Source: Candidatus Sulfopaludibacter sp. SbA3
Lineage (GTDB): Bacteria > Acidobacteriota > Terriglobia > Bryobacterales > Bryobacteraceae
Assembly (NCBI GenBank): GCA_945900935.1
Contig: CAMDKT010000319.1
Location: forward strand, 1 to 7,040
Reading direction: 5' to 3'
DNA length: 7,040 nt
The translations under genes and the position numbers were made by a program. Of this stretch, positions 1 through 3,943 are shown piece by piece; position 1 is the first letter of the stretch; each line of letters begins with the position of its first letter. The notes below the pieces were generated by a model that did not search any database, was not told where the DNA came from, and saw nothing but the letters and a program-made list of their open reading frames with translations.

Positions 1-53
1 TCGGCGATACCGGCCCGTTGCTGCTCGAGGGATTCCAGGGACTTGGGAGGCAT
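1..53 (-). CDS. Hypothetical protein, N-terminal fragment (cut by window edge)
   Basis: Only the first 17 codons lie in the window; the gene runs leftward out of it. The visible N-terminus reads MPPKSLESLEQQRAGIA, which looks like the start of an amphipathic, possibly coiled-coil helix. The start is well supported: ATG at 53-51 follows a perfect AAGGAG ribosome binding site at 67-62 with 8 bases of spacing. The gene is divergent from ychF, and the shared intergenic region carries two perfect palindromes that could be operators. I do not recognise the family, and 17 residues are too few to assign a function. Confidence 0.7.
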   Translation of the reverse strand, partial: MPPKSLESLEQQRAGIA

Positions 54-61
54 GATTTGGG

Positions 62-67
62 CTCCTT
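62..67 (-). promoter_or_regulatory. Strong Shine-Dalgarno (AAGGAG) for the left-edge gene
   Basis: The minus strand reads AAGGAG, 8 bases before the ATG at 53. This is the main evidence that the truncated reading frame at the left edge is a real gene. Confidence 0.75.
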
Positions 68-75
68 CCGTCCCA

Positions 76-90
76 GCGTATCACATACGC
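76..90. promoter_or_regulatory. Perfect inverted repeat GCGTAT-CAC-ATACGC, possible operator
   Basis: Two perfect 6-base arms are separated by 3 bases, 9 bases upstream of the Shine-Dalgarno of the left-edge gene. On the minus strand it overlaps a weak -10-like TGATAC that lies 18 bases from a TTGCGG. A repressor bound here would block the left-edge gene. It could instead be a small hairpin in that gene's 5' leader. The palindrome is seen directly; the regulatory role is inference. Confidence 0.4.
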
Positions 91-114
91 ACGGATTCAT
101 GCCGCAAAAAAAGA

Positions 115-127
115 GAATCGTCGATTC
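115..127. promoter_or_regulatory. Perfect palindrome GAATCG-T-CGATTC in the intergenic region
   Basis: Two perfect 6-base arms surround a single central base, roughly midway between the left-edge gene and ychF. Such a short symmetric site is typical of a dimeric regulator site but can also arise by chance. Its sequence differs from the palindrome at 76-90, so the two need not bind the same protein. Confidence 0.3.
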
Positions 128-179
128 CCCACTTTCATGTCGCACACCCCCTGGCAAATCATCGTAGCGCTTCGTCATC

Positions 180-198
180 TATAAAGCATAAAATGGAG
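180..198 (+). promoter_or_regulatory. Candidate ychF -10 element and ribosome binding site
   Basis: TATAAA at 180-185 is a good -10 hexamer and GGAG at 195-198 is the likely ribosome binding site, only 4 bases before the ATG at 203. Transcription would begin near 191-193, giving a very short leader. No convincing -35 is visible at 16-18 bases upstream, so the promoter is tentative. Confidence 0.4.
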
Positions 199-202
199 AT
201 TC

Positions 203-1306
203 ATGCTTTGCGCCGGAATTGTTGGCCTGCCGAATGTCGGCAAGAGTACCCTCTTCAACGCGTTGACCCAGAGCCGCAAGGCCCTGGCCGCCAACTACCG
301 TTTCTGCACCATCGAGCCGAATAACGGCATGGTCACCGTCCCCGATGATCGTCTGGCCGTCCTGTCCAAATTCAGCGGTTCCCAGAAAGTCGTCCCCTCC
401 GTTTTTGAGTTCGTCGACATCGCCGGCCTCGTCAAAGGCGCGAGCCAGGGCGAAGGGCTGGGCAACCAGTTCCTCGGCCACATCCGCGAAGTGGACGCCA
501 TCGTCCAGGTCGTCCGCTGCTTTGAAAACGCCGACATCGAACACGTCATGGACACCGTTGACCCCGTGCGCGATATCGAAGTCGTCGACACCGAGCTCAT
601 CCTCGCGGATCTGGAAAGCGTCCAGAAACGCCGTCAGCGTCAGCAAAAGGCCGCCAAAACCGGCGACAAGAAAATCCTCGCCGAACTTGAATTGCTCGAC
701 CGCCTCGACCCCCATCTGAGCAGCGGACTCCACGCCTTCGCCCTCGAAGTTACCCCGGAAGAGAAGGCCATCATGAAGCCGCTCTTCCTGCTCACCGCCA
801 AGCCGACGCTCTTCGCCTGCAACGTCGCCGAGACCGATCTGGCCAACCCCGATGCCAATCCCTGGGTGCAAAAGGTGAAGGAACTCGCGGTGCTTCACCG
901 GGGCTGCGAAGTCGTCGTCGTCTCCGCCGAGATCGAAGCCGAACTGATGACCCTCCCGCCCGAAGAACGCACCGAGTATCTGGAAAGCCTCGGCGTCACC
1001 GAAGGCGGCGCTGGCAATCTGATCAAGGCCGCCTACCACTTGCTCGGCCTCCGCACATACCTGACCACCGGTGAAAAAGAAACGCGCGCCTGGACCATCC
1101 ACGCCGGCGACAAAGCACCCCAAGCCGCCGCGGTCATTCACTCCGACTTCGAAAAGGCGTTCATCTCCGCTGAGACAATCGCCTACGATGACCTAGTCGC
1201 ACTAGGCAGTTACGCCGCCGCCCGCGCCGTCGGTAAGCTTCGCACCGAAGGCAAGGAATATGTAGTCCAGGACGGCGACGTCATGGAATTCAAGACTTAC
1301 GTTTAA
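203..1306 (+). CDS. ychF: YchF/Obg-family ribosome-associated ATPase
   Basis: YchF is a universally conserved P-loop NTPase of the Obg family that binds ribosomes and, unlike most relatives, prefers ATP to GTP. It is linked to translation and stress responses in the cytoplasm. The 367-residue product has normal length (E. coli has 363). Visible motifs are G1 GLPNVGKST (8-16), G3 DIAGLVKGA (72-80) and a G4-position NVAE (207-210), the non-canonical motif tied to ATP use. A helical coiled-coil insertion follows (about 130-195) and a C-terminal TGS domain (about 284-367, ending VQDGDVMEFKTYV). Cys35, in the segment FCTIEPN, is conserved. One oddity is residue 33: the usual NYPFCTIEPN reads NYRFCTIEPN. 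The start is supported by GGAG just upstream and by the family's MxxxGIVGLP N-terminus. Identity is near certain. Confidence 0.97.
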   Translation: MLCAGIVGLPNVGKSTLFNALTQSRKALAANYRFCTIEPNNGMVTVPDDRLAVLSKFSGSQKVVPSVFEFVDIAGLVKGASQGEGLGNQFLGHIREVDAIVQVVRCFENADIEHVMDTVDPVRDIEVVDTELILADLESVQKRRQRQQKAAKTGDKKILAELELLDRLDPHLSSGLHAFALEVTPEEKAIMKPLFLLTAKPTLFACNVAETDLANPDANPWVQKVKELAVLHRGCEVVVVSAEIEAELMTLPPEERTEYLESLGVTEGGAGNLIKAAYHLLGLRTYLTTGEKETRAWTIHAGDKAPQAAAVIHSDFEKAFISAETIAYDDLVALGSYAAARAVGKLRTEGKEYVVQDGDVMEFKTYV

Positions 1307-1309
1307 AGG

Positions 1310-1585
1310 TTACTTGGCCTTAGCTGCGTGTACTTTCGCCCAGCGCCGCTTCTGCGCTTCCGCCATCCGCAGACGGCCCTCTTCGCTCACAGCGCGACCC
1401 TTTTTCTTTTTCCCTTTGGCGGCCTTGGCGGCTTTCGGCTCGTCATCCTTCGGAGCCGGGGCGGCAGCACCCTTACCAGAGATCTGCGCCTTCACAAACG
1501 CGATCTGGCCTTGCAGCTTGGCAAGCTGGCCTTCAAATCCTTCAAGGGCCGCAGCTAGTATCGATTGATTGAGTTCAAGTGACAT
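1310..1585 (-). CDS. Small basic Lys/Ala-rich protein, unknown function
   Basis: A 91-residue protein if the ATG at 1585 is used; a TTG at 1606 would add 7 residues, but the promoter layout favours the ATG. Three parts are visible: a helical, possibly coiled-coil N-terminus (about 3-36), a low-complexity Ala/Pro/Lys linker (38-62, with KGKKKKG), and a basic tail with EEGRLRMAEAQKRRWAK (69-85). The tail resembles the short EE-x-R-x-x-x-AEAQKxRW elements of NUMOD3-like DNA-binding motifs, and similar tails are, to my recollection, common in acidobacterial hypothetical proteins. Nucleic-acid binding is an inference from charge and this resemblance. The gene converges on ychF with a 3-base gap (1307-1309) and diverges from the YkgJ-type gene. 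No Shine-Dalgarno is present; a promoter abuts the ATG. Confidence 0.7.
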   Translation of the reverse strand: MSLELNQSILAAALEGFEGQLAKLQGQIAFVKAQISGKGAAAPAPKDDEPKAAKAAKGKKKKGRAVSEEGRLRMAEAQKRRWAKVHAAKAK

Positions 1586-1605
1586 TATGTTTACTATATC
1601 ACTCA
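1569..1605 (+). promoter_or_regulatory. Promoter for the YkgJ-type gene, probably leaderless
   Basis: TTGAGT (1569-1574, 4 of 6 to consensus) lies 17 bases before TACTAT (1592-1597), with 8 bases to the ATG at 1606. There is no Shine-Dalgarno. Transcription would begin at or just before the ATG. The -10 overlaps the -10 of the opposite promoter almost base for base, so the two promoters probably exclude one another. Confidence 0.6.
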
Positions 1606-1621
1606 ATGAAATTACTGTCAG
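1586..1621 (-). promoter_or_regulatory. Promoter for the small basic protein, probably leaderless
   Basis: On the minus strand, CTGACA (1621-1616, 5 of 6 to the TTGACA consensus) lies 17 bases before TATAGT (1598-1593, 5 of 6 to TATAAT), with 7 bases (AAACATA) to the ATG at 1585. Transcription should start at or within a base or two of the ATG, and no ribosome binding site is present, so the mRNA would be leaderless. The -35 lies inside the coding sequence of the divergent gene. Confidence 0.65.
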
Positions 1622-2352
1622 GCACCATTAAACTTCGCGTCCGCGGCGAGCCCGTGGAAATAGCTCTGACGATTCCCCAATCTCCCGTGCATCCGCAGGC
1701 CTTGCTGCCGGCGTTGCAGAAAATGACCGACGCATTCGTCGCCCACGCCGTCGGCCAATCGGAATCCCAAGGAAAGTCCATTACGTGCAAAGAGGGCTGT
1801 TGGGCCTGCTGCCGGCAGCTGGTGCCAGTGTCCGAAGCCGAGGCCCGCTACCTGGCCGAACTCGTCGCCGCCATGCCCGAACCGCGAAGATCCGCGTTAC
1901 AACAACGCTTCCGCGAGACAATCGAAATCCTGAAACACGCCGATCTGCTGGAGCCGCTTCGAGACCCCGCCCGTCCCGGCAGCCGAACTCTCCACGCTCT
2001 CGGCATGGCGTTTTTTGAGCTCAATATCAGTTGTCCATTCCTGGAAAACCATCGCTGCTCTATCCACGCCCAGCGCCCGCTCGCCTGCCGCGAGTATCTT
2101 GTCACATCTCCCGCGCAAAACTGTGATCAACCCACCGCCGAAAGCGTCCAAAAACTCCCCATGCCCGCCAGTGTCTTCGGCGCTCTGATCACCCTCTCGA
2201 AAACGCCCGGTACAAAAACCGCGCCGTTCGTGCCCCTCGTCCTCGCCCTCGAGTGGGCAAGCCAACACCCTGATCGGAACACACCCCTCCCCGGTCCAGA
2301 AATCCTGAAACGAATCATTGAAAACCTGTCCGGCAAGCAGCTCAACTGTTAG
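1606..2352 (+). CDS. YkgJ-family cysteine-cluster (putative Zn/Fe-chelating) protein
   Basis: A 248-residue protein of the family named for a CxxCxxCC-like cluster (PF03692, YkgJ), thought to chelate zinc or iron; its cellular role is not settled. The first cluster is C61-x3-C65-x2-C68-C69 (CKEGCWACCR). A second group follows at C143 (SCPFL), C151 (RCSIH), C161 (LACREY) and C173, the usual downstream half of the family. The final residue is also Cys. An N-terminal extension of about 60 residues and a C-terminal helical stretch flank the core. There is no signal peptide or membrane segment, so it is probably cytoplasmic. The ATG at 1606 is preferred over an upstream GTG at 1579 because the -10 element lies between the two. 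The family call is firm; the function is open. Confidence 0.85.
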   Translation: MKLLSGTIKLRVRGEPVEIALTIPQSPVHPQALLPALQKMTDAFVAHAVGQSESQGKSITCKEGCWACCRQLVPVSEAEARYLAELVAAMPEPRRSALQQRFRETIEILKHADLLEPLRDPARPGSRTLHALGMAFFELNISCPFLENHRCSIHAQRPLACREYLVTSPAQNCDQPTAESVQKLPMPASVFGALITLSKTPGTKTAPFVPLVLALEWASQHPDRNTPLPGPEILKRIIENLSGKQLNC

Positions 2353-2596
2353 GCCTTGTCATGAAATAGTATTGTTGTTTCGTGACGGGCGCATCGCTGA
2401 GCGCGGGCGGCATTATGGAGTGCGGGAGCGCATGTTTTCGCCCTTTTCCCGTTCCCCTTTTTGAATCCGCCTACGGATCACATCTGCCGGGGATGACCGC
2501 CGGAACTCCAGCGATTTAGACCATCGCCCGCCCCCAAACAAGTGACGAACTCTCCCATGCACCTTTCCGCGCGCCGTGTCGTTTTGCGCGAGTTCA
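2353..2596. other. Intergenic stretch without a convincing gene; repeat-like
   Basis: I see no gene with a credible start site here. The stretch begins with a short AT-rich part and then becomes GC-rich, with several small inverted repeats: TGCG-GGAG-CGCA near 2420-2431 and ATCCG-CCTA-CGGAT at 2465-2478. A plus-strand reading contains MECGSACFRPFP, a kind of short ORF that, from memory, recurs as spurious predictions in acidobacterial and verrucomicrobial genomes. It may therefore be part of a dispersed non-coding repeat. No obvious terminator for the flanking genes is visible. Confidence 0.4.
2465..2478. repeat. Short perfect hairpin ATCCG-CCTA-CGGAT
   Basis: Two perfect 5-base arms surround a 4-base loop. 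On neither strand is the hairpin followed by a run of T, so it does not look like an intrinsic terminator. It sits inside the repeat-like intergenic stretch and may be a small REP-like palindrome. Confidence 0.35.
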
Positions 2597-2935
2597 TCAA
2601 TCTGTGATCTGTGAATGGATACGCTGAACCTGTTTCTCAAGTTCGGGGAGGTCCTTTTGGGTCATGGTCCAGACCTGACGCATATTGAGTCCGAAGTATT
2701 CATGCACCAGAATGTTTTTCAGTGCGATGACCTCCGGCCACGGTACCTCGGGATGGCCGTCCCTGAGGGGTTGGGACACTCCGCGCGCGGCCTCTCCAAT
2801 CACCTGGAGATAGTGGATCGCCCAGACTTGAAGCAGTTCGTCTCGTTCAAAGACATCAATGCTATCCGTGATCCGCGCCTTGATTTTCTCGATAGCCTCC
2901 AGGATGTCGCTCACACGATCCGCATCGCTCCTCAC
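2597..2935 (-). CDS. hepT: HepT-like HEPN RNase toxin (DUF86)
   Basis: HepT toxins are small all-helical HEPN-domain RNases that act on RNA (tRNA in studied members) and are neutralised by a partner MntA nucleotidyltransferase, which AMPylates a Tyr beside the active site. This 112-residue protein has the family length and plan. N-terminal helices carry DRVSDILEAIEKI (6-18), the middle has the conserved IGEAARG (46-52), and the active-site segment is ALKNILVHEYFG (71-82). The catalytic His78 and the AMPylation-target-like Tyr80 are present. The Arg of the RX4-6H motif is replaced by Lys73. The GTG start overlaps the mntA stop as GTGA, so translation is probably coupled. A 7-base tandem duplication forms the last codons. 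Family assignment is firm; catalytic competence is uncertain. Confidence 0.9.
   Translation of the reverse strand: MRSDADRVSDILEAIEKIKARITDSIDVFERDELLQVWAIHYLQVIGEAARGVSQPLRDGHPEVPWPEVIALKNILVHEYFGLNMRQVWTMTQKDLPELEKQVQRIHSQITD
2600..2613. repeat. Tandem 7-base duplication (ATCTGTG twice) at the hepT 3' end
   Basis: Two perfect adjacent copies of ATCTGTG (CACAGAT on the coding strand) cover the last codons of hepT before the TGA at 2599-2597. It looks like a replication slippage product. Confidence 0.6.
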
Positions 2936-3231
2936 AGAGCGATCGCATCCCGGTAGACGGATTCCCGGAACGCGGGCTTCACCCAGCCGTCGCTAGCGAT
3001 GTCCACCTTCCGGCCCAAGAGGCTTTCAAGCTCCAGCATGAGAGCCGCCTGGTTGAGCAGACTGGTTCCCGAGCTCCATGTCACGAGCAGATCGACGTCG
3101 CTGTTTGGGCGGGCCTCACCCCTCGCGACGGACCCAATCAACCGAACCTGGGTTGCGCCGTGCTTGGCCGCAATGCGGATGATCGCATCGCGCTTTTCGC
3201 GAATTGTGCCGCCAACGGTCAGGTCTGCCAT
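2932..3231 (-). CDS. mntA: MntA-like nucleotidyltransferase antitoxin
   Basis: A 99-residue minimal nucleotidyltransferase that, in studied systems, transfers AMP from ATP to a Tyr of HepT and so blocks its RNase. The signature GSX10DXD is complete: G33-S34, then D45 and D47 (GSVARGEARPNSDVDLLV, 33-50). A third likely metal ligand is D78 in RKVDIAS. Length is typical. The ATG at 3231 is preceded by GAGGGGG (3245-3239) with 7 bases of spacing, a good ribosome binding site. It is the first gene of a two-gene operon with hepT, overlapping its GTG start. Placing the antitoxin first gives it a translational lead over the toxin. All catalytic residues are present, in contrast to the substituted partner toxin. 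Confidence 0.92.
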   Translation of the reverse strand: MADLTVGGTIREKRDAIIRIAAKHGATQVRLIGSVARGEARPNSDVDLLVTWSSGTSLLNQAALMLELESLLGRKVDIASDGWVKPAFRESVYRDAIAL

Positions 3232-3250
3232 AGCTTAGCCCCCTCTCGGA

Positions 3251-3279
3251 AGTATACCGCCACACCGCGGGTTCCGCCA
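3251..3279 (-). promoter_or_regulatory. Candidate promoter of the mntA-hepT operon
   Basis: The minus strand has TATACT (3256-3251), 5 of 6 to the -10 consensus, 19 bases before the mntA ATG. At 17-base spacing the -35 position is TGGCGG (3279-3274), a poor match, so an activator or a weak promoter is implied. The sequence GTGGCGG occurs twice around it (once at the -35 and once abutting the -10) with CCGCGG between, which could be an operator for autoregulation. The -10 is clear; the rest is inference. Confidence 0.45.
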
Positions 3280-3354
3280 CCCATCGAGAGAGTCCCGGCC
3301 CGTTCGCGCCGGTACGGCCTGTCTGGCAAGCCCCTCGACAGATAGCGTTCGCCG

Positions 3355-3388
3355 GAAAACAAATCGCCTCCCTGGGGAAGGAGGCGAT
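3355..3388 (-). terminator. Rho-independent terminator of the tRNA-Pro gene
   Basis: On the minus strand a perfect 9-base-pair stem (arms 3388-3380 and 3371-3363, core TCGCCTCC/GGAGGCGA) with an 8-base loop is followed by the T-rich tail TTTGTTTT. It starts 13 bases past the 3' end of the tRNA, so it very probably ends the tRNA transcript and insulates the mntA-hepT operon. Confidence 0.85.
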
Positions 3389-3400
3389 AGAGGGAGTATT

Positions 3401-3477
<77 letters not shown>

Positions 3478-3504
3478 AAAAACCAGCCTGCCCACCCGGC
3501 AAGC
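3478..3504 (-). terminator. Candidate terminator of the atp operon, abutting the tRNA
   Basis: The minus strand folds GCTTGCC (3504-3498) on GGCAGGC (3492-3486), 7 pairs including one G-U, with a 5-base loop, followed by TGG and five T (3482-3478) ending exactly at the first base of the tRNA. It could end atp operon transcripts or, if weak, allow some read-through into the tRNA. The fold is visible; efficiency cannot be judged from sequence. Confidence 0.45.
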
Positions 3505-3506
3505 TA

Positions 3507-3512
3507 ACTATA
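3507..3512 (-). promoter_or_regulatory. Candidate -10 element of the tRNA-Pro promoter
   Basis: TATAGT on the minus strand lies 29 bases before the tRNA and would start transcription near 3500, inside the upstream arm of the candidate atp terminator. No good -35 is visible at 16-18 bases spacing (the region reads TCAGGGG), so this is a weak call. Confidence 0.4.
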
Positions 3513-3525
3513 CTAGTCTAGCAGA

Positions 3526-3933
3526 TTAACCCCTGACTTTCGACGCCGCTTCCACACGCGCCCGCGCCCGTTCCGCCGCTCGCAACGTGCGCACAATGTC
3601 CCAGTCGCCCGCTTCTTTCAACCGGCGCTCCGCGCGGTCCAGCGATTCCTGCGCCCGCTTCAAGTCGATCTCGTCCGGACGCTCAGCCGACGCCGCCAAA
3701 ACCCGTGTACCGCCGGGGAGGATTTCCACCCAGCCGCCGGAAACAATCACCGAATTCGACTTCCCGCCGATCGTATAGGACAACAATCCGCTGCCCAATT
3801 CCGACAGCAGCGGCGCGTGCTCCGGCAGTACGCCGAGATAACCGCCTAAGCCGGGGATGTGCGCGTCCGTCACCTGGTCTTTCACCAGTAGCCGGTCCGG
3901 CGTCGCCACTTCAAGTTCAAACGTTGCCGCCAT
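3526..3933 (-). CDS. atpC: F1F0 ATP synthase epsilon subunit
   Basis: Epsilon is part of the central rotor stalk; it binds gamma and the c-ring and can inhibit ATP hydrolysis through its C-terminal helices. The 135-residue protein has the normal two-domain plan. An N-terminal beta-sandwich (1-86) carries the conserved GYLGVLPEHAPLL (31-43), and a C-terminal helical hairpin follows (87-135). At 89-94 the sequence IDLKRA matches the I/L-D-x-x-R-A motif tied to ATP binding in Bacillus epsilon. It is the last atp gene, 10 bases after the atpD stop, with only a weak AAGAG ribosome site overlapping a 10-base palindrome, so translation probably relies partly on coupling to atpD. The tRNA-Pro gene follows. 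Confidence 0.96.
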   Translation of the reverse strand: MAATFELEVATPDRLLVKDQVTDAHIPGLGGYLGVLPEHAPLLSELGSGLLSYTIGGKSNSVIVSGGWVEILPGGTRVLAASAERPDEIDLKRAQESLDRAERRLKEAGDWDIVRTLRAAERARARVEAASKVRG

Positions 3934-3943
3934 ACTCTTAGGC

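Noticed and set aside
43..324. A 93-residue plus-strand frame overlapping the start of ychF
   Set aside because: It has no ribosome binding site, no recognisable sequence, crosses the regulatory region and overlaps ychF out of frame.
179..1141. A 320-residue open frame antisense to ychF
   Set aside because: Same codon-bias artefact; Gly/Asp/Phe-rich composition, no family, and it lies wholly opposite a well-conserved gene.
2413..2640. A 75-residue minus-strand frame in the intergenic stretch
   Set aside because: It overlaps the end of hepT, has no ribosome binding site, and its sequence is Arg-rich with no domain; more likely repeat-derived than coding.
2597..3231. Possibility that mntA-hepT is a new kind of defence system
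   Set aside because: Both proteins fit the known HepT-MntA toxin-antitoxin type by motif, size and operon overlap; no third gene is present in the operon.
3292..3302. CCCGGCCCG near the mntA promoter, matching the tRNA-Pro acceptor sequence
   Set aside because: It was considered as an attachment-site copy, but it is only 9 GC-rich bases and in inverted orientation to the tRNA 3' end, so chance is the simpler explanation.
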